Source: JACOND01 sp965202795 (GTDB lineage Bacteria > Bdellovibrionota > Bdellovibrionia > Bdellovibrionales > UBA1609). From it: a stretch of DNA of 64,000 nucleotides. A program made the translations under genes and the position numbers. Positions 8,277-16,872 of the stretch are shown one piece after another; within the stretch, counting starts at the first letter, position 1; each line of letters opens with the position of its first letter. A model generated the notes under the pieces. It saw only the letters and a list, made by a program, of their open reading frames with translations, was not told the DNA's origin and made no database searches. The stretch is from the NCBI GenBank assembly GCA_965202795.1, contig OZ241848.1, positions 1,426,001 through 1,490,000 of the forward strand, in the 5' to 3' direction.

Positions 8277-9974
8277 TTACGGGATATTCGGCTGAGAGGG
8301 GGGTTTTTTGCGCCGGGGAGTGATTTTTTTCAAGGTGGCGGCGGCCAGCTCCCGAACTTCAGGATCGGGGTCGGAGCGCATTGTTTCCCTCACTTTGGAC
8401 CAATCCTCATCGGAGGAGGTTTTTGCCTCTCCAATGCTCCGAAGCGCGTCTTTTCGGACATTGGGATCGGGGCTGGAAAGCTTCCTGGCCATGATTTCAT
8501 GGAGGTTTTTAAAAGTCTCATGCTTGCTTGGGGGCTTTCCATGAACATCAATCATGCCGCGGGAGGACTTTAGCTTCATCAAAGCCTCAGGATCTGTCGG
8601 CATGATGGCGTCAGAATCCGATGGCCTGTCGGAGGTGTCCATAACCCGCTGCCGCATAATCAGCGCCTGATAGGCGTCAAGCTTTTTTCCCTGATTGGTT
8701 TTGCGGCGGATTTTTTCTGTCCCGCGGCCAAAGCCCGTCTTGGCCAGCTGCTGGATAAGCTGGCTCATGCCAATCCCCGGATAATAAGCCTTTACAAGGA
8801 CCGCCACTCCCGTCGCCACGGCCGTCGCCTGCGAGGTCCCTGTCATCTGCCCGTAATTGTCCTGCCGCAGCGGCCGGGCGGCGGCGATTTTTCTCTGCGG
8901 GCCGGAGAGCCGGCCCTGAACATATCTCCGGGGCGGAAGGGTGGAGATGATCTCCTCGCCCGGAGCGGCCTGGCTCCTTTCCTTAAAGCCGCCATCGTCT
9001 TTGTGATGGCTGATTTTTGTGACCCAGTTGCTGGACTGAATGATGTCGCTTCCCTCGCTGATTGACTGAACCAAAAAAATGTTCGGAAAGCCGTAGCTTG
9101 CCGGGTAATACTCAAAAACGGCGCCGGCTTTTGCTCTGACTCTTGTGGGATCCCCTTTTTCAATTTTTCGGCCGTCATTGCCCGCCGCCGCCACAAAAAG
9201 GATTTTTTTGTCAGAGGCGCGGGCGACAGCCCGCCTCTCGTGATTGTTTTTCCCCGGCCCGCCGCCGGAGTAATTGATGATGTGGGCGCCGTTGTTTATA
9301 GCGTATTCTATGGACTTGATGGTGTTTTCCAGGTTTTTTGAGGGATCGTCCTCGCTGTAATATTTCAAAATCATAAGGCTGGCCTTGGGGGCGATGCCAA
9401 TCACCTGGCAGCCGGGGGATTTTGGAGTCTTGCCCGCGGCGGCAATCACGCCGGCAATATGCGTGCCATGCCCGTGAAAATCCTGGATGTTGCTGTTGTT
9501 TTCGGCAAAATTCCAGCCGTGGACATCATCAGCGTAGCCGTTGCCGTCATCGTCAATTCCGTTGCCGGGGATTTCGCCCCGGTTTGTCCAGAGGCTGGGC
9601 TTCAGGCAGGAGTGCTCTGTGTGAATGCCTGTGTCAATCACAGCGACCACAATGTTTTTGTCGCCTTTTGTCTCCTCCCATGCCTTTAGGGCGGAAATGT
9701 CCTTCAGGGCCCACTGCTTGGGGGCATGCTGCGCATATTGCTCCAAAATGGAGGCCTGCTGCTTTGGCTTGTCTGTAAACTCCGGCGTCCCCAGCCGGAG
9801 ATGCCGCTTCTGCTTTGAATCCATTTTGCCGGCGAGCGCCTGGCCGGCGGAGGCGGGGAAGGCGGCCTTTGCCTGAGCCGCCGGATCCGGCTGCGGCTGG
9901 GAAAACAGGCTCCACAGAGCGCCTGCTGAGGCTATGCTTAAAACAATCAGAAAAAAAACCAGCTTTTTAGACAT
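8277..9974 (-). CDS. Exported subtilisin-like serine protease (peptidase S8) with HEAT-type C-terminus
   Basis: 565 residues with a membrane or signal segment at 4-24. The S8 triad is visible: Asp114 in VVAVIDTGIH, His169 in DFHGHGTHIAG and Ser381 in MTGTSQATAVATG, with oxyanion Asn266 in AAAGNDGR. A calcium-binding-like DDDGNGYADD stretch follows the Asp motif. Residues about 485-550 contain two HEAT-type repeats (SPDPNVRKDALRSIGEA and DPDPEVRELAAATLKKI), probably a protein-binding tail. It heads a tight S8-murB-resB group. A G9 run lies just upstream of its ribosome site. The substrate is unknown. Confidence 0.88.
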   Translation of the reverse strand: MSKKLVFFLIVLSIASAGALWSLFSQPQPDPAAQAKAAFPASAGQALAGKMDSKQKRHLRLGTPEFTDKPKQQASILEQYAQHAPKQWALKDISALKAWEETKGDKNIVVAVIDTGIHTEHSCLKPSLWTNRGEIPGNGIDDDGNGYADDVHGWNFAENNSNIQDFHGHGTHIAGVIAAAGKTPKSPGCQVIGIAPKASLMILKYYSEDDPSKNLENTIKSIEYAINNGAHIINYSGGGPGKNNHERRAVARASDKKILFVAAAGNDGRKIEKGDPTRVRAKAGAVFEYYPASYGFPNIFLVQSISEGSDIIQSSNWVTKISHHKDDGGFKERSQAAPGEEIISTLPPRRYVQGRLSGPQRKIAAARPLRQDNYGQMTGTSQATAVATGVAVLVKAYYPGIGMSQLIQQLAKTGFGRGTEKIRRKTNQGKKLDAYQALIMRQRVMDTSDRPSDSDAIMPTDPEALMKLKSSRGMIDVHGKPPSKHETFKNLHEIMARKLSSPDPNVRKDALRSIGEAKTSSDEDWSKVRETMRSDPDPEVRELAAATLKKITPRRKKPPSQPNIP

Positions 9975-9991
9975 CTTTAATCATTGCGCCT

Positions 9992-10000
9992 CCCCCCCCC
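9992..10000 (-). repeat. Nine-base homopolymer upstream of the S8 protease
   Basis: C9 on the plus strand reads as G9 just before AGGCGC in the leader of the protease gene, about 20 bp from the ATG. Length change could alter ribosome-site spacing, but this is only a possibility. Confidence 0.5.
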
Positions 10001-10154
10001 TTGAAGCCCGCCCTCTGAATCCTCATGGCGCGGCGGATTTTTGCATGACGGCGGGGCGGAAGCGCCCGCTCATTGTGTCTTTTCGGCAGAAAGGAGGTTT
10101 TTTTTAAGCCGGTTTGCCAAAAAAATTATCAGGGCCATTTTGAGCCGGGGGCTT

Positions 10155-11900
10155 TCAGCTGTTTCTGAGGGCGCGGCGAAGCGGCTTTCCAAGGATGGTT
10201 TTGGGGATTTCATCCACAAACTCAATGGCTTTGGGAATTTTATACGGAGCAAGCAGGGGCCGGCAATGCGCCAGCAGCTCTTTTTCTGTGATCGCGCCAT
10301 GGGAGCGCGCCACAAAGGCTTTTGCCTTTTCAAGCGAGGATTCGCATGGGACGCCAATGACAGCCGCCTCCCGGACTCCGGGGTGAAGGCAAAGCGCGTC
10401 TTCAATCTCTGCGGGATACACATTAAAGCCGGAAACATTGATCATGTCTTTTTTTCTGCCCTTGATTTTGACCAGGCCCTGCCTGCTGATTTCCGCAATG
10501 TCGCCTGTTTTCAGCCAGCCGCCGGGGCTGAAGGCCTCTTTGGTGTCCCTTTCCCTTTGATGATAGCCGCGCATAACCTGAGGGCCTTTGACCTCCAAAC
10601 CGCCCTCCTCTCCGGGCGGCAGCTCCCGCCCCGCCTCATCCACAATCCGGATGTCCGTGGAGGGCAGAGGGACGCCAATGGATCCCGGGTTTTCCGGCCC
10701 CTGAATAGGATTGCAGCAGACTGCGGGGGAGGCCTCTGTAAGGCCGTAGCCCTCAATCAGAGGGGAGCCTGTGGCGGCCCGCCATTCCCTTTGAACCGAA
10801 GGCTCCAAAGGCATGCCGCCCGCCATAAAAAACTTGCAGCGGGAAAAATCCGCCTCCTTGAGCTTAGGCTCTTTAAGGAGCGCCTTAAAAAGAGTATTGA
10901 CCCCTGTTCCCAGGGTAATGGGCCGCTTTTTGATCTCTTTGATAAGGGAGCGCCGGTTTCTTGGATTGGCGATCAGGATGTTTTCGCTCCCATTCAGAAA
11001 CAGCAGCAGGCCGTTGATTAAAAAAGCAAAGATGTGATAAAGGGGCAGGGGGGCCAGAGCCTTTTCCCGCCCCCTTTTCAGAGAGCCGCGCGTCCACAAA
11101 TCACACTGCTTCAGGTTGGAGAGAATATTGCCCTCGCTGAGGCAGGCGCCTTTTGAGGAGCCTGTTGTTCCGCCAGTGTATTGGATGAAAAGAATTCTGT
11201 CCCAGGATCTGGAAAAATGGGCGGGCGGCTGGCGGAATGCGGCTTCCGGGGGGGCAAGCTTTAACGCCTGGGCGAAAGAGAGCGCTCTGGGGCGGGCAGC
11301 TGTTTTTTGGCTTTTCGCGCCGGGGCCGCCCGGCCAGCCGCGGCCTTTGCTCCCGCCCCCGCGGCGCGCGGACAGAAGGCGCCTGGCTTTTAGAGCATGC
11401 CGGAAGGCAAAGTTCAGCGCCTGTTTTTTGGGGAAGCCTAAAAGATCCCCCGGCTCCGCTTTGATGATGGCCCTGAGCTGGGTTTGCGCCGCGATCCGCT
11501 CCAGTTTTTTGGCGGCGGAGGCAAAAACAATGATGGCCCTGGCCTCGGAGTCTTTGAGCTGATGCAGCATTTCCCTTTCGGCGGCCAGGGGATTCATATT
11601 CACAACCTTTAGGTCAGCTAAAAGCGCGGCCCACAAGCTCACAGGATATTGAAGGATGTTTGGCAGCTGAATGGCAATGGCCTCGCCTTTTTGAAGGCCG
11701 AGGCTTTGGAGGCTGGCGCTCAGGCGGAGGGAAAGCTCCCGAAGCTCTTGATAAGTCAGGCTTTTGCCAAAGCTTGTGAAGGCTTTTTGCCCGGCAAACT
11801 CCCGGCAGGCTTTAAAAAACAGCCCTGTCAGGCTGTCTCTGAGAGGCGGGATTTCATAAGGGATGCCGGGGGGATAGTTTTTCAGCCAGATTTTTTTCAT
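10155..11900 (-). CDS. Long-chain acyl-CoA synthetase / AMP-binding ligase
   Basis: This is an ANL-superfamily enzyme that adenylates a fatty or related acid and joins it to CoA. The 581 residues include the P-loop YTGGTTGSSKGACLSEGN, the core motif IEGYGLTEASPAV and GWLKTGDIAEI, then KGRKKDMINVSGFNVYPAEIE and the C-terminal catalytic Lys region PKTILGKPLRR. This pattern is FadD-like. Residues about 175-225 form a low-complexity Arg/Gly/Pro-rich stretch (SARRGGGSKGRGWPGG) that FadD proteins normally lack and that is encoded by GC-rich repeat-like DNA. It is divergent from the dienelactone hydrolase gene. The substrate cannot be read from the sequence. Confidence 0.88.
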   Translation of the reverse strand: MKKIWLKNYPPGIPYEIPPLRDSLTGLFFKACREFAGQKAFTSFGKSLTYQELRELSLRLSASLQSLGLQKGEAIAIQLPNILQYPVSLWAALLADLKVVNMNPLAAEREMLHQLKDSEARAIIVFASAAKKLERIAAQTQLRAIIKAEPGDLLGFPKKQALNFAFRHALKARRLLSARRGGGSKGRGWPGGPGAKSQKTAARPRALSFAQALKLAPPEAAFRQPPAHFSRSWDRILFIQYTGGTTGSSKGACLSEGNILSNLKQCDLWTRGSLKRGREKALAPLPLYHIFAFLINGLLLFLNGSENILIANPRNRRSLIKEIKKRPITLGTGVNTLFKALLKEPKLKEADFSRCKFFMAGGMPLEPSVQREWRAATGSPLIEGYGLTEASPAVCCNPIQGPENPGSIGVPLPSTDIRIVDEAGRELPPGEEGGLEVKGPQVMRGYHQRERDTKEAFSPGGWLKTGDIAEISRQGLVKIKGRKKDMINVSGFNVYPAEIEDALCLHPGVREAAVIGVPCESSLEKAKAFVARSHGAITEKELLAHCRPLLAPYKIPKAIEFVDEIPKTILGKPLRRALRNS

Positions 11901-12116
11901 AATTTTTGCTTAATTTTTACTGAAAAAGCCAGAAACCGCTCAAAATCATCATGCTTATACTATATTCTGCTTGAAAAACCATTAAACTTTGTTGACAGCC
12001 CGGCAAAAAATATGCAAAGCTTAATTATAAGCTTTAGCTGGCGGCGCCCCCGGCAGTTAAACTGGGGCAGTTAAACACTGGGGCAGCCCAGCTCATGAGG
12101 CTTTTGGCTTGGAGCA

Positions 12117-12887
12117 ATGATCTGGACAAAAAATTTAGACCTCAAACTAGGGGATGGCCTTTCAAAATCCTTTCTGGCCTGTCCCGCGGAATCAGCCGGA
12201 GCGTCAAAAACCCCCCGTCCGGGGATCCTCATGCTCCATGAGTTTTGGGGGCTTGCGGAGAACATCAAAAACAAAGCCCGGCAGCTTGCGGAAAGCGGCT
12301 TTGCGGTTTTAGCCCCTGATCTTTACGGAGATGGCTGGACTGCTGAAACCGCGGACCAGGCAAAAAACGCCATGCAAAAACTTCTCTCTGATATGGACAA
12401 AGCCGCAAGCTTTCTAAAGGGCTTTTTAGGCGATCTGAAAAGCCTTGAGCAGACAAAGGAGAGTCAAATTGCCGCTATGGGTTACTGCATGGGCGGAACT
12501 TTGTCTCTGCATCTGGCCCGCTTGGAGGCGGACAGCCCTGACAAGACAATTCAGGGCGCGGTGAGCCTTCACGGCAATCTGGAGCCGCGGCATGCGGTTT
12601 CCGGGCCGGTCAAGGCCAAAATTCTGATACTGAACGGCGCGGATGATCCTTTTGTCCCCCCTGAGCAGATTGAGGGCTTCAAAAAAGAGATGGAGCGGGC
12701 CGGCGCGGATTACCGCCTGATCAATTATCCCGGCGCCAAGCATGGCTTTACCAATCCCCAGGCGACGGAAAACGGCAAAAAATTTAATATCCCCCTGGCT
12801 TATAATGAAGCCGCGGCCAAAGCCTCTTTTGAGGAAACAGTTAAGTTTTTCAAAAACCTGTTTCCTCTCAGCCAGCAAAACTCCTGA
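12117..12887 (+). CDS. Dienelactone hydrolase family protein
   Basis: An alpha/beta hydrolase of 256 residues. HEFWGLAENIKNKARQLA follows the first strand, GYCMGGTLSLHLA carries the nucleophile Cys (GxCxGG, about residue 123), NGADDPFVPPEQIEGF holds the acidic residue, and KHGFTNPQA the His. The Cys nucleophile marks the dienelactone hydrolase type rather than serine esterases. The natural substrate is unknown; many members are not in aromatic degradation, and no such genes are nearby. It converges on tsaB, with two copies of GAGCCGGGCCTCTTAA-like sequence in the short gap. Confidence 0.88.
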   Translation: MIWTKNLDLKLGDGLSKSFLACPAESAGASKTPRPGILMLHEFWGLAENIKNKARQLAESGFAVLAPDLYGDGWTAETADQAKNAMQKLLSDMDKAASFLKGFLGDLKSLEQTKESQIAAMGYCMGGTLSLHLARLEADSPDKTIQGAVSLHGNLEPRHAVSGPVKAKILILNGADDPFVPPEQIEGFKKEMERAGADYRLINYPGAKHGFTNPQATENGKKFNIPLAYNEAAAKASFEETVKFFKNLFPLSQQNS

Positions 12888-12920
12888 GCCGGGCCTCTTA
12901 ATTAAGCCGGGCCTCTTAAA
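12888..12920. repeat. Short direct repeat between convergent genes
   Basis: Two copies of AGCCGGGCCTCTTAA lie in tandem, the second running into the tsaB 3' end. No clear terminator is seen. Confidence 0.5.
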
Positions 12921-13642
12921 TAAAGCGGCTGAAAAAGCCGCCAGGGGACAAGCCTCTGGCTTTGAAACTCCCGGCAGACAAGCCGCGCGAGGGATTTTGC
13001 GCAGGGAAGGGATTTTTGGAAGCGGCAGCTTTGCCTCAAAGATGGCGGCAGCTCATAAAAATCCTCAACATCCCCGACACAAAAATCCCTGCCCTCCATA
13101 AGCTTCAGCCATTCTGGAAAGGGCAGGGCGGCTGGCCCCGCCGGCAGCGGGGGCTTTTCATCCCTTGAGCCGGGGCTGCGGGAAGGGGCCCCGCCCGCGC
13201 CGGCCTTGCGGGGATTGCGGCGGGAGTACTCTCCAAAGTAAACCGTGTTTTTAAATCCGTTCCAGGCCACAGGGACCATTCTCCGCTCTGACAAAAAAGG
13301 CTCAGCGGCGATTTGCAGAGAGTCCGCCGGATAAACCGGCCTGTCCAGGGCAAAAGCCAGGGCGCGGACTGTGTTTGCAGCGGTCCGGACTCCGGTCCAG
13401 CGCCCGGGGCCGGCCCCCGCCGATAAAAACTCCAAGTCAGCAGGCTTCAGCGCGGCCTCTTTAAGGGCCTCCTGGATTTCCAAAGGAAGCTTTGAGCTGT
13501 GGGAGGCTTTTTTCTGTTTCAGCTGGCCGCCGGCCAGCCATTCCCTGAAAGCCAAAGTCTCGGCCCTGGCGCCGGTTTTTCGGAAAACCCCAACAGAGCC
13601 TTTGTCTGTGGAGGTTTCAAGAGCGAGAAAAACCCCTTTCAT
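12902..13642 (-). CDS. tsaB: tRNA threonylcarbamoyladenosine biosynthesis protein TsaB
   Basis: TsaB is the non-catalytic partner of TsaD in making t6A37 on ANN-decoding tRNAs. The 246 residues start FLALETSTDKGSVGV and carry SAGAGPGRWTGVRTAANTVRALAFAL, the TsaB counterpart of GPGSFTGLR. The frame stays open upstream through a 54-bp repeat that encodes NSISSWLSAWQ units, but the family N-terminus begins at MKGVFLALETS, so the ATG at 13642 is chosen. Each repeat offers another potential start. The C-terminal part (residues 140-200) holds a Pro/Arg-rich stretch unusual for TsaB. It follows rseP on the same strand. Confidence 0.85.
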   Translation of the reverse strand: MKGVFLALETSTDKGSVGVFRKTGARAETLAFREWLAGGQLKQKKASHSSKLPLEIQEALKEAALKPADLEFLSAGAGPGRWTGVRTAANTVRALAFALDRPVYPADSLQIAAEPFLSERRMVPVAWNGFKNTVYFGEYSRRNPRKAGAGGAPSRSPGSRDEKPPLPAGPAALPFPEWLKLMEGRDFCVGDVEDFYELPPSLRQSCRFQKSLPCAKSLARLVCREFQSQRLVPWRLFQPLYLRGPA

Positions 13643-13868
13643 TTGCCATGCGCTCAGCCAGCTGCTGATGCTGTTAGAGGGGCTGCCCCCTTTTATTTGC
13701 CATGCGCTCAGCCAGCTGCTGATGCTGTTAGAGGGGCCGCCCCCTTTCATTTGCCATGCGCTCAGCCGGCTGCTGATGCTGTTAGAGGGGCTGCCCCCTT
13801 TTATTTGCCATGCGCTCAGCCAGCTGCTGATGCTGTTAGAGGGGCCGCCCCCTTTTATTTACCATGCG
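13641..13868 (-). repeat. 54-bp tandem repeat at the rseP/tsaB junction
   Basis: Four near-identical 54-bp units (starting at 13641, 13695, 13749 and 13803) plus a diverged fifth at 13857, which is the true 3' end of rseP. Each unit encodes 18 residues around NSISSWLSAWQ. In the fifth copy the CAA after TGG is TAA, the rseP stop. The repeat therefore arose by serial duplication of the rseP tail and the tsaB start region. Confidence 0.9.
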
Positions 13869-15568
13869 CTCAGCCAGTTGTTGATGTCGTTAAAAAAAGT
13901 CCAGCCAACAAAAAAGAGCACAAAAAGCAGCCCGGCCTGCTGCGCCAGAACAAGCTTTTTCAAATCCAGGGGCCGCCCCATCAAGCCCTCCAGGGAGAAA
14001 AACAAAATATGCCCTCCGTCCAGCAAAGGTATGGGAAGGAGGTTTATGAAAAACAAATTGATGGAAATGCCAGCCATCAGCAACAGAAAAGCATAAAAGC
14101 CCGCATGAAATGTTTTGTGGGATATCCGGCCAATAGCCACAGCGCCGCCCATATTCCGAAAAGAAACCTTCCCCTGCGCCATCCGGGCCAGAAAAGCCGT
14201 GATCTGTTTCAGCATCCTCCATGTTTCCCCCCCTGAATAGGCCAAAGCGGCGGGGACTGATCTTTTTCTTAAAACCTGCGGCGGGAAAGCGGAATTGCTT
14301 ACAGAGCCAATGCCAATCATGGGCTTTTCTTTCAAATTTCCCTCAACAAATGTGGATTTTGGGGCAATGAGGGCTGTTTTTTCCCTCTCCCCCCGCCTGT
14401 ATTTAAAGGAAAGCGGCGCAGGCTTTGCCTGCGGCAAAGAGGCGCGGCTTCTGTCCTCATAAGCGCTGTCGGGGGCGGCGGCGCCGGAGAGCTGGGAAAC
14501 CCTTTCCACAACATCCTCCCATTTTTCTAAAACCCTCCCGTTAATTGAAAGCAGGCGGTCGCCTTTTTGAAGCCCCGCCTTTTCCGCCGGAAGCCCGGGG
14601 CCTGTCATGAAAACATACAGCTGGGGGGACTCGATCCCCAAAGCTTTCAGAGACTGGGGCGCGGCGCCCGCAGGGCCCTGGACAGAAACTGTCAGCAGCC
14701 TGCCGCGGCCCTCCCTTTGGACCTCAAGCTTTAGGGGAAAGCTCTGCCCGCGAAGCGCCGGCTCAAGATCCCTTGCATAAACCAGCTTTTTGCCGCCCAG
14801 GCTTTTGATTTCGTCAAAAGTTCTGAGGCCGGCTTTATGGGCGGGAGATCCGGAGATGACTCCAACTTTTGTTCCCCTGGAGCCGGCGCTGAGGCCCTTG
14901 ATATTGCCAATCCGGCTTCGCCAGTCAAGAACATCAGGGTTGCCGGCCCAGGCGGGGGCCGCCTGAACGCGGCGGGTCTTGCCGCTTTCGGAGAGGACTT
15001 CAAAGGCGAGGGTTTTGCCGGGATTGTTTTTAATGGCTTTGCTCAGCTCCTTCCAGTAAGAGACAGGCTCTCCGTTTATAGACACAATTTTGTCTCCTGA
15101 GCGAAAGCCCGCCTCATAAGCGGGGGAGGCTTTTTCAATATCCCCGGCAAAGGGGCTTAGCGATGGGACGCCCATAAGCCCAAGAGCAAACAGGGCCATT
15201 AGGGTGAACAGCAGATTCATAAACGGCCCGCCAAAGGCTATGAGCAGCTTTTGCGGGACGCTTTTATAAAGGAAGCCCCGGCCCTTTTCTGAATCAGGGA
15301 CCTCTTTCATGGGGTTGTCCCCAAACATTTTCACATAGCCGCCCAGGGGAAAAAGAGAAATGCAATAAACAGTTTCGCCTTTTTTGCGCTGGAGGATTTT
15401 GGGGCCAAAGCCAAGGCTAAAAACCTCAACTGTGACACCGCAGTATCTGGCGGCCAGAAAATGCCCCAGCTCGTGGATAAAAATCAGGACCCCTAAAAGG
15501 AGAAAGAAGGGGCCTGTGGAAAAAAGCCCCTTTTGAAGAAACCCCAGGCCGGAAAGCAAAATATCCAT
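13859..15568 (-). CDS. rseP: Site-2 intramembrane zinc metalloprotease RseP
   Basis: RseP cuts membrane-embedded regulators and signal peptide remnants in the inner membrane. From the ATG at 15568 (AGAGG ribosome site 8-9 bases upstream) it has 569 residues, longer than the usual 450. HELGH (32-36) is the zinc motif; FPLGGYVKMFGD follows, two PDZ domains fill the middle (the first near AYEAGFRSGDKIVSINGEPV, another near AEKAGLQKGDRLLSINGR, with a third PDZ-like region at AHKAGLRTFDEI), and NLLPIPLLDGGH supplies the zinc Asp. A longer frame upstream lacks family similarity. The last residues NNWLSAW are copied into the 54-bp repeat. A TATAAT promoter lies close upstream. Confidence 0.93.
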   Translation of the reverse strand: MDILLSGLGFLQKGLFSTGPFFLLLGVLIFIHELGHFLAARYCGVTVEVFSLGFGPKILQRKKGETVYCISLFPLGGYVKMFGDNPMKEVPDSEKGRGFLYKSVPQKLLIAFGGPFMNLLFTLMALFALGLMGVPSLSPFAGDIEKASPAYEAGFRSGDKIVSINGEPVSYWKELSKAIKNNPGKTLAFEVLSESGKTRRVQAAPAWAGNPDVLDWRSRIGNIKGLSAGSRGTKVGVISGSPAHKAGLRTFDEIKSLGGKKLVYARDLEPALRGQSFPLKLEVQREGRGRLLTVSVQGPAGAAPQSLKALGIESPQLYVFMTGPGLPAEKAGLQKGDRLLSINGRVLEKWEDVVERVSQLSGAAAPDSAYEDRSRASLPQAKPAPLSFKYRRGEREKTALIAPKSTFVEGNLKEKPMIGIGSVSNSAFPPQVLRKRSVPAALAYSGGETWRMLKQITAFLARMAQGKVSFRNMGGAVAIGRISHKTFHAGFYAFLLLMAGISINLFFINLLPIPLLDGGHILFFSLEGLMGRPLDLKKLVLAQQAGLLFVLFFVGWTFFNDINNWLSAW

Positions 15569-15586
15569 AAGCTGGCCTCTAAAAAA

Positions 15587-15616
15587 ATTATACTGGTTCT
15601 GGAGACATGGCCGCAA
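15587..15616 (-). promoter_or_regulatory. Promoter for rseP-tsaB
   Basis: On the minus strand TTGCGG is followed after about 18 bp by a perfect TATAAT (15587-15592), about 20 bp before the rseP ATG. It supports the 15568 start over the longer frame. Confidence 0.5.
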
Positions 15617-15774
15617 GGTTTTGTTTTTGACGGCGGAATGATTTTGCCCCTGCCGCAGAATCCCTGAAAGCCCGGGCTTTGTCAAGGCGGGGTTTTTGCC
15701 CCTGAAAGCGGAAGGCCTGCCCCCGGCCAAAAACCTTATGCCGGCATGACAATATCAGCGCGGCGGCCGGGGCT

Positions 15775-16707
15775 TTATCGGTTGAACTGGCTTGCGGCCT
15801 TTTCAAAGCCAGAATCCATGAAGAGGAAAACCGCCTCCGCCGCCTTTTGGAGAAAATCAGGGAGGGCCGCCATCTCCTCCTGGCTGAAGGGGGACAAAAC
15901 ATAATCGGCTGCTGTTTCCCGCCGCTCCGGCGCCGCCCCCCAGCGGCCCGGATCCAGCTCATAATGGGGCAGGGCCGGGCTGGGGGCTGGCGCTTTCCGA
16001 AGGGAGGGGCCGATGCCAAGCTTCAGCCGGGCATAGCCGTTTGATCCCAGCCGGTCATGAATGTTTCGGATGCCGTTGTGCCCTCCATGTCCGCGGGATT
16101 TTTGGAACTTCATGGACTGAAAGGGCAGGTCTTTGTCATCTTGAATCACCAAAAGGCTCTCAAGGGGGATTTTGTAGAAATCCATGATGTCCCGGATGGG
16201 CTGGCCGGAAAGATTCATAAAAGCCTGGGGCTTGACCAGCAGGGCCGGCGCGCCGCTGACTTGCGCCCTCAGAATGAGGCTTTGGCGCTCTTTTTTAAAT
16301 GCCGTGGGGGGCTGGCCGGGGGTTTGGCTGTGGGCTTGGCCCAAAATGGCGCTTGTTTGCCGGGCCGGGCTGGCAGCCGCTCCCGGCCCTCTGCGGAGTG
16401 ACAGCCTTTTCCAGAGGCGCTTGATTATTGGACCAGCCTCCCGGCTGCTCCCGCCGCCTGTTTGCCGGGCCGGCTCCGCTTGTTTATCTGGCCGGGCTGG
16501 CGGCCGCTCCCGCGCCTCCGCAGAGGCGCGGGCTTTGCCAGAGGCGTCTGCCTGCTGTCTGGATTTTTGGCTTGTTTTTTGGCTTGGAGGGGGAGGCTGC
16601 TGCGCGGCGGCAGCCTCCGCCAGAGCGTCAATCGCCATAAAGCCAATGTTATGGCGGGTCAGCAGGTATTTTGCCCCGGGGTTGCCCAAACCGGCAATAA
16701 GCTTCAT
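15775..16707 (-). CDS. pth: Peptidyl-tRNA hydrolase with a large in-frame insertion
   Basis: Pth frees tRNA from stalled peptidyl-tRNA. The family residues are intact: LIAGLGNPG, TRHNIGF with His19, KPQAFMNLSGQ, IQDDKDLPF and RGHGGHNGIRNI. The protein is 310 residues instead of about 190. The excess is mainly residues 35-130, a Pro/Ala/Arg/Gln-rich stretch (for example SAEARERPPARPDKQ) between the first helix and the MNLSG segment, encoded by two or three GC-rich palindromic repeat copies (16360-16550). The catalytic core flanks the insertion in frame, so the gene is probably functional. A TTGACA promoter lies about 60 bp upstream. Confidence 0.92.
   Translation of the reverse strand: MKLIAGLGNPGAKYLLTRHNIGFMAIDALAEAAAAQQPPPPSQKTSQKSRQQADASGKARASAEARERPPARPDKQAEPARQTGGGSSREAGPIIKRLWKRLSLRRGPGAAASPARQTSAILGQAHSQTPGQPPTAFKKERQSLILRAQVSGAPALLVKPQAFMNLSGQPIRDIMDFYKIPLESLLVIQDDKDLPFQSMKFQKSRGHGGHNGIRNIHDRLGSNGYARLKLGIGPSLRKAPAPSPALPHYELDPGRWGAAPERRETAADYVLSPFSQEEMAALPDFLQKAAEAVFLFMDSGFEKAASQFNR
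16365..16535 (-). repeat. GC-rich palindromic elements inside pth
   Basis: At least two copies of GCTGGC(A/G)GCCGCTCCC with flanking GTTTGCCGGGCC and CTCCGCAGAGG arms. These match the REP-like elements at 31.0, 35.9, 42.7 and 54.2 kb. They are translated as part of Pth. Confidence 0.65.
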
Positions 16708-16768
16708 GGCGGATTTTGCCCCCTAACAGCAGGCGCCTAAGGCGCCTAAGGCCCCTAAAGCCTTCCAA

Positions 16769-16797
16769 GTTAAAGCGCTCTGGCCCGGCTGTGTCAA
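16769..16797 (-). promoter_or_regulatory. Promoter for pth
   Basis: On the minus strand TTGACA (16792-16797), a 17-bp spacer and TTTAAC (16769-16774). The GAGCTTGACACAGCC context closely matches the promoter of the ankyrin-cytochrome gene. Confidence 0.55.
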
Positions 16798-16872
16798 GCT
16801 CCGCTGCGGCCGGGAAACATGCATATAGCCAATAAAAAAAGCTTTAAGCCAAAGATTTTTTGCTTTCCCTAA

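Noticed and set aside
11992..12031. TTGACA promoter for the dienelactone hydrolase gene
   Set aside because: TTGACA is present at 11992-11997, but no -10 box lies 15-19 bp downstream; the TTATAA is 27 bp away.
13499..14236. 245-codon plus-strand ORF with repeated FYLPCAQPAADAVRGA peptides
   Set aside because: It is the antisense reading of the 54-bp repeat and of rseP, both well supported on the minus strand.
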